Shown here: positions 38,401 to 50,400 of the stretch, one piece after another
How the letters are laid out: each line of letters opens with the position of its first letter
Position numbering within the stretch: the stretch's first letter is position 1
DNA from: Omphiscola glabra
Lineage: Eukaryota; Mollusca; Gastropoda; Lymnaeidae
Assembly (NCBI GenBank): GCA_964017045.1
Contig: OZ024798.1
Span: 31,362,347 to 31,426,346, forward strand
Direction: 5' to 3'
DNA: 64,000 nt
Made by a program: the position numbers and the translations under genes
Notes under the pieces: model-generated
Database searches by the model: none
Told to the model about the DNA's origin: nothing
Seen by the model: the letters and a program-made list of their open reading frames with translations, nothing else

Positions 38401-41400
38401 GCGCCACCCACCTACACCCGGGTCTCAGCGCCACCCACCTACACCCGGGTTTCAGCGCCACCCACCTACACCCGTGCCTCAGCGCCACCTGGGCCTCAGC
38501 GCCACCCACCTACACCCGGGCCTCAGCGCCACGCATCAGCGCCACCTGGGCCACAGCGCCACCCATCTACACCCGGGTCTCAGTGTCACCCACCTACACC
38601 CGGGCCTCGGTGCCACCCACCTACACCCGAGTCTCAGCGCCACCCACCTACACCTGGGCCTCAGCGCCACCCACCTACACCCGGGCCTCAGTGCCACCCA
38701 CCTACACCCGGGCCTCAGTGCCACCCACCTACACCCGGGCCTCTGCGCCACCCACCTACACCCGTGTCTTAGCGCCACCCACCTACACCTGGGCCTCAGC
38801 GCCACCCACCTACACCCGGGCCTCGGCGCCACTCACCTACACCCGGGTCTTAGCGCCACCCACCTACACCTGGGCCTCAGCGCCACCTCTCGGTGACTTG
38901 GATTGTACCATGACGTATCTTGTTAGCTGAGGCCTAGTGACCTTGACTTTGGTTTTCAGCGCCGTGCTCTAGCCCTTCAGGAAATAATAATATATATGTT
39001 ACCCAAGCTGGCCATGTATACCGTTGAGACAATGACGTCACCCTGACGCCACATTGTCTCTTTACACCTGAAGTTCCCTGAGCACCGCGTTTCCCAACTG
39101 TTTGGTCTGCACTGTGAGGATTAAAAAAAAAGAGTTGGGGGGGGGGGGGCGCATTTAACCACCGAGATATTCAATATGTTTACGCTTTAAAACGGCCCCG
39201 TGGTTGGGGGTGGGGCGATCTTAGACGGGACACACTTTTTTAAAAGTTAGACATTCTTATTCGTTGTTTTCCAATTAGATTTGAGTCGTGTGTTTTATTA
39301 TACGACGTAGAATCAAGTACCTTCGACTTTGAGCTCTAAACATGCCCCGAAATTTAAAAATGCAAATTTCCTCCTGAACAGAGGGTAGCTGCGTAGCTAG
39401 AGTTGATGTCATGGGGTAAAGCTAGAGTTGATGTCATGGGGTAGCTGCGTAGCTAGAGTTGATGGCACCCGGTGTGGTAAACTCAAGGGTTACCGGAAAT
39501 TTGATCGAAAGAAATTTCGTCGACAGAAAATTGATCGACGGAAATTTGATCGAACGGAAATTTGGTCGAATCTTTTTTTCAGTACACACGTTAAAATTTT
39601 CGCCAAATTTCTTTTTGAACGCAATATACTATATAGTAAAACAAAATAATGCGTTCAAAAATAAATTTGACGCAAAACTTTAACGTGTAAACTTAAAAAA
39701 AAGATTCGACCAAATTTCCGTTCGATCAAATTTCCGGATACGAAACTCAAGGTGTCACCTCCCCCCCCCCCCCCCCTCTTTCCCAAGATGGATTTCTTCT
39801 TGTTAAAATAAATCCACAGTATAACAATGGCAAGAACACAAACAAATAAATTGAAGGTCAGGAGGTCAATGTATTTAAGAACTGTAACAACGATAAGTTA
39901 TTGTTTACATTCAATTTACTTTATTTAAAATGTTCTATTCCTGGTTACGTGTGGAAAGTTTACGTGTGATCGCTTATCCTTTCATGAAATTCGATTAGAC
40001 CGAGCAGTGTGTACTCTGTATGACATTTTTCAATTGGGTGTCACGCCCTTGAGATGGTTTCACCCTGTGCGGTCCGCACCCCTTAGCTACGCCAATGTTC
40101 CTGAAGGCACTCTCCTTCTTTAGCTCTTCCATTAAGGAGAGGGGAATACATTAAACCCCTTTTTAGTTTGGTGTTCAATTAGAGTGTGGAAAGTTGGGAC
40201 AAGGGGCTTGAAAAAGGGGGGGGGGGGCTGTAGTTGGGAAACAATGAATACGCATTAATACTGTATTTCACAAAACTTTACGTATTCGGACTGCCTACCG
40301 CCTGCTGTGTCGGAAGAATCTAAGAATTTATTTCTTCAACAATGGTTTTCTGACCCGGAGCACTTCAAAAAAAGAATGCTAACCCTATTTTACCTTCAGA
40401 ACGCAAAGGGCCGGTAACCTACTATTTCGTGAAGCACCTTTTCCTCTTGTTCTTTTGTATCGGTGTGTGAGTCCTCTCCCCTGTCTAGTTCCCACAGAGG
40501 CCCGCCCATCACATCCCCTGATATCGATCACTTAAGAATGTTCCCCAATGTTTATGGCCCCGGTGGTGGAGATAAGAAAAACACCTTACTCCTGCCGGGG
40601 TTTGGACAGAAGCCACTAGCCACGTCATCGATTGTTCACAGTGGTCCTCATCTCAGTGGTAGTGGCGTCATTTCTGGGAATATTGCTGATTTTTATGCAA
40701 CATACAAGGCGAGGTCAAGCTGGTCACCCCCCCCCCCCAACTCTGACCGCTGATCAAAGCGAAGTCAAGCTGGTCAAGTGGGCGAGCCCACCCCCCCAAC
40801 TGACCTCTGATCACCTGCGTATATTATTAGTATCAACTGTGATCCTGAAGGGCAGCGTGTGTAAAGGGCGTGGCGGTTAGAAAGTCTCTCTGACATGTTG
40901 CAACTTATTTTATGACTCGATATCCTCCCAAAAAATCCTAGATTATTTATGTCCCCTCGTCTCGTTACAACCTATTTAAAAAAAAAAAAGTATATGAATA
41001 CCGCAAAAGTAGATGTCTCATTACTTTATTTTTCACATGATGTAATTATATGAGAACCACTGATCCCTCAGCAAAATAAAGCGTGTAAAATGCCTATAGG
41101 ATTAGAACACCTAACAATACTGCACTGCATTCTAAAGGTGACACTTTTTGAATTAAATTATCCTCTCCCCTCACCCCCCTTTTTTTTTCCCTTCCTTTTT
41201 TTTAGAAAAAAAAATAACATAAATTCACACATGATTTGGGAAGTGGTTTGGCACGATGGTTGGTTATGGTAGTGGTTTGGCACGATGGTTGGTTATGGTA
41301 GTGGTTTGGCACGATGGTTGGTTATGGTAGTGGTTTGGCACGATGGTTGGTTATGGTAGTGGTTTGGCACGATGGTTGGTTATGGAAGTGGTTTGGCACG

Positions 41401-44400
41401 ATGGTTGGTTATGGTAGTGGTTTGGCACGATGGTTGGTTATGGAAGTGGTTTGGCACGATGGTTGGTTATGGTAGTGGTTTGGCACGATGGTTGGTTATG
41501 GAAGTGGTTTGGCACGATGGTTGGTTATGGAAGTGGTTTGGCACGATGGTTGGTTATGGTAGTGGTTTGGCACGATGGTTGGTTATGGAAGTGGTTTGGC
41601 ACGATGGTTGGTTATGGTAGTGGTTTGGCACGATGGTTGGTTATGGTAGTGGTTTGGCACGATGGTTGGTTATGGAAGTGGTTTGGCACGATGGTTGGTT
41701 ATGGAAGTGGTTTGGCACGATGGTTGGTTATGGTAGTGGTTTGGCACGATGGTTGGTTATGGAAGTGGTTTGGCACGATGGTTGGTTATGGAAGTGGTTT
41801 GGCACGATGGTTGGTTATGGAAGTGGTTTGGCACGATGGTTGGTTATGGAAGTGGTTTGGCACGATGGTTGGTTATGGAAGTGGTTTGGCACGATGGTTG
41901 GTTATGGTAGTGGTTTGGCACGATGGTTGGTTATGGAAGTGGTTTGGCACGATGGTTGGTTATGGTAGTGGTTTGGCACGATGGTTGGTTATGGTAGTGG
42001 TTTGGCACGATGGTTGGTTATGGTAGTGGTTTGGCACGATGGTTGGTTATGGTAGTGGTTTGGCACGATGGTTGGTTATGGTAGTGGTTTGGCACGATGG
42101 TTGGTTATGGTAGTGGTTTGGCACGATGGTTGGTTATGGTAGTGGTTTGGCACGATGGTTGGTTATGGTAGTGGTTTGGCACGATGGTTGGTTATGGAAG
42201 TGGTTTGGCACGATGGTTGGTTATGGTAGTGGTTTGGCACGATGGTTGGTTATGGTAGTGGTTTGGCACGATGGTTGGTTATGGTAGTGGTTTGGCACGA
42301 TGGTTGGTTATGGTAGTGGTTTGGCACGATGGATGGTTATGGTAGTGGTTTGGCACGATGGTTGGTTATGGAAGTGGTTTGGCACGATGGTTGGTTATGG
42401 AAGTGGTTTGGCACGATGGTTGGTTATGGTAGTGGTTTGGCACGATGGTTGGTTATGGAAGTGGTTTGGCACGATGGTTGGTTATGGAAGTGGTTTGGCA
42501 CGATGGTTGGTTATGGAAGTGGTTTGGCACGATGGTTGGTTATGGTAGTGGTTTGGCACGATGGTTGGTTATGGAAGTGGTTTGGCACGATGGATGGTTA
42601 TGGTAGTGGTTTGGCACGATGGTTGGTTATGGAAGTGGTTTGGCACGATGGTTGGTTATGGAAGTGGTTTGGCACGATGGTTGGTTATGGTAGTGGTTTG
42701 GCACGATGGTTGGTTATGGAAGTGGTTTGGCACGATGGTTGGTTATGGAAGTGGTTTGGCACGATGGTTGGTTATGGAAGTGGTTTGGCACGATGGTTGG
42801 TTATGGAAGTGGTTTGGCACGATGGTTGGTTATGGAAGTGGTTTGGCACGATGGTTGGTTATGGAAGTGGTTTGGCACGATGGTTGGTTATGGAAGTGGT
42901 TTGGCACGATGGTTGGTTATGGAAGTGGTTTGGCACGATGGTTGGTTATGGAAGTGGTTTGGCACGATGGTTGGTTATGGTAGTGATTTGGCACGATGGT
43001 TGGTTATGGAAGTGGTTTGGCACGATGGTTGGTTATGGAAGTGGTTTGGCACGATGGTTGGTTATGGAAGTGGTTTGGCACGATGGTTGGTTATGGTAGT
43101 GATTTGGTACGATGGTTGGTTATGGAAGTGGTTTGGCACGATGGTTGGTTATGGAAGTGGTTTGGCACGATGGTTGGTTATGGAAGTGGTTTGGCACGAT
43201 GGTTGGTTATGGTAGTGATTTGGCACGATGGTTGGTTATGGAAGTGGTTTGGCACGATGGTTGGTTATGGAAGTGGTTTGGCACGATGGTTGGTTATGGT
43301 AGTGATTTGGTACGATGGTTGGTTATGGTAGTGATTTGGCACGATGGTTGGTTATGGTAGTGATTTGGCACGATGGTTGGTTATGGTAGTGATTTGGCAC
43401 GATGGTTGGTTATGGTAGTGATTTGGCACGATGGTTGGTTATGGTAGTGATTTGGCACGATGGTTGGTTATGGTAGTGATTTGGCACGATGGTTGGTTAT
43501 GGTAGTGATTTGGCACGATGGTTGGGTATGGTAGTGATTTGGCACAATGGTTGGTTATGGTAGTGATTTGGCACGATGGTTGGTTATGGTAGTGATTTGG
43601 CACGATGGTTGGTTATGGTAGTGATTTGGCACGATGGTTGGTTATGGAAGTGATTTGGCGCGATGGTTGGTTATGGAAGTGGTTTGGCACGATGGTTGGT
43701 TATGGAAGTGGTTTGGCACGATGGTTGGTTATGGAAGTGGTTTGGCACGATGGTTGGTTATGGTAGTGATTTGGCACGATGGTTGGTTATGGAAGTGGTT
43801 TGGCACGATGGTTGGTTATGGAAGTGGTTTGGCACGATGGTTGGTTATGGTAGTGATTTGGTACGATGGTTGGTTATGGTAGTGATTTGGCACGATGGTT
43901 GGTTATGGTAGTGATTTGGCACGATGGTTGGTTATGGTAGTGATTTGGCACGATGGTTGGTTATGGTAGTGATTTGGCACGATGGTTGGTTATGGTAGTG
44001 ATTTGGCACGATGGTTGGTTATGGTAGTGATTTGGCACGATGGTTGGTTATGGTAGTGATTTGGCACGATGGTTGGGTATGGTAGTGATTTGGCACAATG
44101 GTTGGTTATGGTAGTGATTTGGCACGATGGTTGGTTATGGTAGTGATTTGGCACGATGGTTGGTTATGGTAGTGATTTGGCACGATGGTTGGTTATGGAA
44201 GTGATTTGGCGCGATGGTTGGTTATGGTAGTGATTTGGCACGATGGTTGGTTATGGTAGTGATTTGGCACGATGGTTGGTTATGGTAGTGATTTGGCACG
44301 ATGGTTGGTTATGGTAGTGATTTGGCACGATGGTTGGTTATGGTAGTGATTTGGCACGATGGGTGGTTATGGTAGTGATTTGGCACGATGGTTGGTTATG

Positions 44401-47400
44401 GTAGTGATTTGGCACGATGGTTGGTTATGGTAGTGATTTGGCACGATGGTTGGTTATGGTAGTGATTTGGCACGATGGGTGGTTATGGTAGTGATTTGGC
44501 ACGATGGTTGGTTATGGTAGTGATTTGGCACGATGGTTGGTTATGGTAGTGATTTGGCACGATGGGTGGTTATGGTAGTGATTTGGCACGATGGTTGGTT
44601 ATGGTAGTGATTTGGCACGATGGTTGGTTATGGTAGTGATTTGGCACGATGGTTGGTTATGGTAGTGATTTGGCACGATGGTTGGTTATGGTAGTGATTT
44701 GGCACGATGGGTGGTTATGGTAGTGATTTGGCACGATGGTTGGTTATGGTAGTGATTTGGCACGATGGGTGGTTATGGTAGTGATTTGGCACGATGGTTG
44801 GTTATGGTAGTGATTTGGCACGATGGTTGGTTATGGTAGTGATTTGGCACGATGGGTGGTTATGGTAGTGATTTGGCACGATGGTTGGTTATGGTAGTGA
44901 TTTGGCACGATGGGTGGTTATGGAAGTGATTTGGCGCGATGGTTGGTTATGGTAGTGATTTGGCACGATGGTTGGTTATGGAAGTGGTTTGGCACGATGG
45001 TTGGTTATGGTAGTGATTTGGTACGATGGTTGGTTATGGTAGTGATTTGGCACGATGGTTGGTTATGGTAGTGATTTGGCACGATGGTTGGTTATGGTAG
45101 TGATTTGGCACGATGGTTGGTTATGGTAGTGATTTGGCACGATGGTTGGTTATGGTAGTGATTTGGCACGATGGTTGGTTATGGTAGTGATTTGGCACGA
45201 TGGTTGGTTATGGTAGTGATTTGGCACGATGGTTGGGTATGGTAGTGATTTGGCACAATGGTTGGTTATGGTAGTGATTTGGCACGATGGTTGGTTATGG
45301 TAGTGATTTGGCACGATGGTTGGTTATGGTAGTGATTTGGCACGATGGTTGGTTATGGAAGTGATTTGGCGCGATGGTTGGTTATGGTAGTGATTTGGCA
45401 CGATGGTTGGTTATGGTAGTGATTTGGCACGATGGTTGGTTATGGTAGTGATTTGGCACGATGGTTGGTTATGGTAGTGATTTGGCACGATGGTTGGTTA
45501 TGGTAGTGATTTGGCACGATGGGTGGTTATGGTAGTGATTTGGCACGATGGTTGGTTATGGTAGTGATTTGGCACGATGGTTGGTTATGGTAGTGATTTG
45601 GCACGATGGTTGGTTATGGTAGTGATTTGGCACGATGGGTGGTTATGGTAGTGATTTGGCACGATGGTTGGTTATGGTAGTGATTTGGCACGATGGTTGG
45701 TTATGGTAGTGATTTGGCACGATGGGTGGTTATGGTAGTGATTTGGCACGATGGTTGGTTATGGTAGTGATTTGGCACGATGGTTGGTTATGGTAGTGAT
45801 TTGGCACGATGGTTGGTTATGGTAGTGATTTGGCACGATGGTTGGTTATGGTAGTGATTTGGCACGATGGGTGGTTATGGTAGTGATTTGGCACGATGGT
45901 TGGTTATGGTAGTGATTTGGCACGATGGGTGGTTATGGTAGTGATTTGGCACGATGGTTGGTTATGGTAGTGATTTGGCACGATGGTTGGTTATGGTAGT
46001 GATTTGGCACGATGGGTGGTTATGGTAGTGATTTGGCACGATGGTTGGTTATGGTAGTGATTTGGCACGATGGTTGGTTATGGTAGTGATTTGGCACGAT
46101 GGTTGGTTATGGTAGTGATTTGGCACGATGGTTGGTTATGGTAGTGATTTGGCACGATGGGTGGTTATGGTAGTGATTTGGCACGATGGTTGGTTATGGT
46201 AGTGATTTGGCACGATGGGTGGTTATGGTAGTGATTTGGCACGATGGTTGGTTATGGTAGTGATTTGGCACGATGGTTGGTTATGGTAGTGATTTGGCAC
46301 GATGGGTGGTTATGGTAGTGATTTGGCACGATGGTTGGTTATGGTAGTGATTTGGCACGATGGTTGGTTATGGTAGTGATTTGGCACGATGGTTGGTTAT
46401 GGTAGTGATTTGGCACGATGGTTGGTTATGGTAGTGATTTGGCACGATGGTTGGTTATGGTAGTGATTTGGCACGATGGTTGGGTATGGTAGTGATTTGG
46501 CACAATGGTTGGTTATGGTAGTGATTTGGCACGATGGTTGGTTATGGTAGTGATTTGGCACGATGGTTGGTTATGGTAGTGATTTGGCACGATGGTTGGT
46601 TATGGAAGTGATTTGGCGCGATGGTTGGTTATGGTAGTGATTTGGCACGATGGTTGGTTATGGTAGTGATTTGGCACGATGGTTGGTTATGGTAGTGATT
46701 TGGCACGATGGTTGGTTATGGTAGTGATTTGGCACGATGGTTGGTTATGGTAGTGATTTGGCACGATGGGTGGTTATGGTAGTGATTTGGCACGATCGTT
46801 GGTTATGGTAGTGATTTGGCACGATGGTTGGTTATGGTAGTGATTTGGCACGATGGTTGGTTATGGTAGTGATTTGGCACGATGGGTGGTTATGGTAGTG
46901 ATTTGGCACGATGGTTGGTTATGGTAGTGATTTGGCACGATGGTTGGTTATGGTAGTGATTTGGCACGATGGGTGGTTATGGTAGTGATTTGGCACGATG
47001 GTTGGTTATGGTAGTGATTTGGCACGATGGTTGGTTATGGTAGTGATTTGGCACGATGGTTGGTTATGGTAGTGATTTGGCACGATGGTTGGTTATGGTA
47101 GTGATTTGGCACGATGGGTGGTTATGGTAGTGATTTGGCACGATGGTTGGTTATGGTAGTGATTTGGCACGATGGGTGGTTATGGTAGTGATTTGGCACG
47201 ATGGTTGGTTATGGTAGTGATTTGGCACGATGGTTGGTTATGGTAGTGATTTGGCACGATGGGTGGTTATGGTAGTGATTTGGCACGATGGTTGGTTATG
47301 GTAGTGATTTGGCACGATGGGTGGTTATGGAAGTGATTTGGCGCGATGGTTGGTTATGGTAGTGATTTGGCACGATGGTTGGTTATGGAAGTGGTTTGGC

Positions 47401-50400
47401 ACGATGGTTGGTTATGGTAGTGATTTGGTACGATGGTTGGTTATGGTAGTGATTTGGCACGATGGTTGGTTATGGTAGTGATTTGGCACGATGGTTGGTT
47501 ATGGTAGTGATTTGGCACGATGGTTGGTTATGGTAGTGATTTGGCACGATGGTTGGTTATGGTAGTGATTTGGCACGATGGTTGGTTATGGTAGTGATTT
47601 GGCACGATGGTTGGTTATGGTAGTGATTTGGCACGATGGTTGGGTATGGTAGTGATTTGGCACAATGGTTGGTTATGGTAGTGATTTGGCACGATGGTTG
47701 GTTATGGTAGTGATTTGGCACGATGGTTGGTTATGGTAGTGATTTGGCACGATGGTTGGTTATGGAAGTGATTTGGCGCGATGGTTGGTTATGGTAGTGA
47801 TTTGGCACGATGGTTGGTTATGGTAGTGATTTGGCACGATGGTTGGTTATGGTAGTGATTTGGCACGATGGTTGGTTATGGTAGTGATTTGGCACGATGG
47901 TTGGTTATGGTAGTGATTTGGCACGATGGGTGGTTATGGTAGTGATTTGGCACGATGGTTGGTTATGGTAGTGATTTGGCACGATGGTTGGTTATGGTAG
48001 TGATTTGGCACGATGGTTGGTTATGGTAGTGATTTGGCACGATGGGTGGTTATGGTAGTGATTTGGCACGATGGTTGGTTATGGTAGTGATTTGGCACGA
48101 TGGTTGGTTATGGTAGTGATTTGGCACGATGGGTGGTTATGGTAGTGATTTGGCACGATGGTTGGTTATGGTAGTGATTTGGCACGATGGTTGGTTATGG
48201 TAGTGATTTGGCACGATGGTTGGTTATGGTAGTGATTTGGCACGATGGTTGGTTATGGTAGTGATTTGGCACGATGGGTGGTTATGGTAGTGATTTGGCA
48301 CGATGGTTGGTTATGGTAGTGATTTGGCACGATGGGTGGTTATGGTAGTGATTTGGCACGATGGTTGGTTATGGTAGTGATTTGGCACGATGGTTGGTTA
48401 TGGTAGTGATTTGGCACGATGGGTGGTTATGGTAGTGATTTGGCACGATGGTTGGTTATGGTAGTGATTTGGCACGATGGGTGGTTATGGTAGTGATTTG
48501 GCACGATGGTTGGTTATGGTAGTGATTTGGCGCGATGGTTGTTTATGGTAGTGATTTTGCACGATGGTTGGTTATGGTAGTGATTTGGCACAATGGTTGG
48601 TTATGGTAGTGATTTGGCACGATGGTTGGTTATGGTAGTGATTTGGCGCGATGGTTGGTTATGGTAGTGATTTGGCACGATGGTTGGTTATGGTAGTGAT
48701 TTGGCACGATGGTTGGTTATGGTAGTGATTTGGCACGATGGTTGGTTATGGTAGTGATTTGGCACGATGGTTGGTTATGGTAGTGATTTGGCACGATGGT
48801 TGGTTATGGTAGTGATTTGGCACGATGGTTGGTTATGGTAGTGATTTGGCGCGATGGTTGGTTATGGTAGTGATTTGGCACGATGGTTGGTTATGGTAGT
48901 GATTTGGCACGATGGTTGGTTATGGTAGGGATTTGGCACGATGGTTGGTTATGGTAGTGATTTGGCACGATGGTTGGTTATGGAAGTGATTTGGCGCGAT
49001 GGTTGGTTATGGTAGTGATTTGGCACGATGGTTGGTTATGGTAGTGCTTTGGCACGATGGTTGGTTATGGTAGTGATTTGGCGCAATGGTTGGTTATGGT
49101 AGTGATTTGGCACGATGGTTGGTTATGGAAGTGATTTGGCGCGATGGTTGGTTATGGTAGTGATTTGGCACGATGGATGGTTATGGTAGTGATTTGGTAC
49201 GATGGTTGGTTATGGTAGTGATTTGGCACGATGGTTGGTTATGGTAGTGATTTGGCACGATGGTTGGTTATGGTAGTGATTTGGCACGATGGTTGGTTAT
49301 GGTAGTGATTTGGCACGATGGTTGGTTATGGTAGTGATTTGGCACGATGGTTGGTTATGGTAGTGATTTGGCACGATGGTTGGTTATGGTAGTGATTTGG
49401 CACGATGGTTGGTTATGGTAGTGATTTGGCACGATGGTTGGTTATGGTAGTGATTTGGCACGATGGTTGGTTATGGTAGTGATTTGGCACGATGGTTGGT
49501 TATGGTAGTGATTTGGCACGATGTTTGGTTATGGTAGTGATTTGGCACGATGGTTGGTTGTGGTAGTGATTTGGCAATGGTTGGTTATGGTAGTGATTTG
49601 GCACGATAGCGAAGTAACTTTTACAATGAGCTAATCAACTGTCCAGTTCTGTCTTAACAGCAACGCGGGTCCCTGTGCAAAGTAAATGCATTGGGCCCTC
49701 ATTGATATCTAGCAAGGGTTTACAGTTTTCTCTTAACAGCAACGCTTGTCCTTGGGCAAAGTAAATGCATTGGGCCCCCATTAATATCTAGCAAGGGATT
49801 ACAGTTTTCTAGAATGAAGCATTCGGGGCCCATAGGTAGTGCCCGGTTCGTGGAATGGTTGATTGCGCAAATGTCTCAAAGTGAATATAACACGTGCATG
49901 TGTTTTCTAAGTCTATTGTTTCACCGCGTGGAGGTGGAGGTGATATATCGTTGTTGTTTGTCTGTTTGTTCCTTGGGGGGGGGGGGGGGGCGGGGGGTTG
50001 GCTAAAGAGGGCACTTCATTAAGTATGTCTCATGGCATTAAGATTTATATTTACTGTCACGGACATAGCTGGTGGGTGTGTGTGGGTTGGAGGTGGCAGG
50101 GTGGAAGTTTTGATGGATGTAATGTCAATCATTTGTTCATCAAAAGTCTTCAGTCGGCCAATAAACGCCATTTTTGTGGATTGCCGACTACGACTTGCGG
50201 GGTTTCCATATACTTTTTTATGTATGAAGGTATCCGTAATGCCATTCTCTAGTGTAAATTACTTAATAAGCCCATATTTTGAGTTGAAGATCACAATTCA
50301 ACAATTAATTGTATAGTCCTTGTCACGGGGCCCCTAAAATAAAAGGCCTGATTGGTACATGCCAACTTTGCCCTTCACAGACCTGTTTACCCTCAAAGTC

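Noticed and set aside
38268..38930. 220-codon frame and a 98-codon minus-strand frame
   Set aside because: Both are translations of the 27-bp minisatellite, whose period is a multiple of three.
41372..43911. Long open frames (up to 256 codons) with WHDGWLWKWFGTMVGYGSGLA-type repeats
   Set aside because: They are the 29-bp VNTR read in shifting frames; open only where 'ggaag' replaces 'ggtag', with no start context, homology or splice sites.
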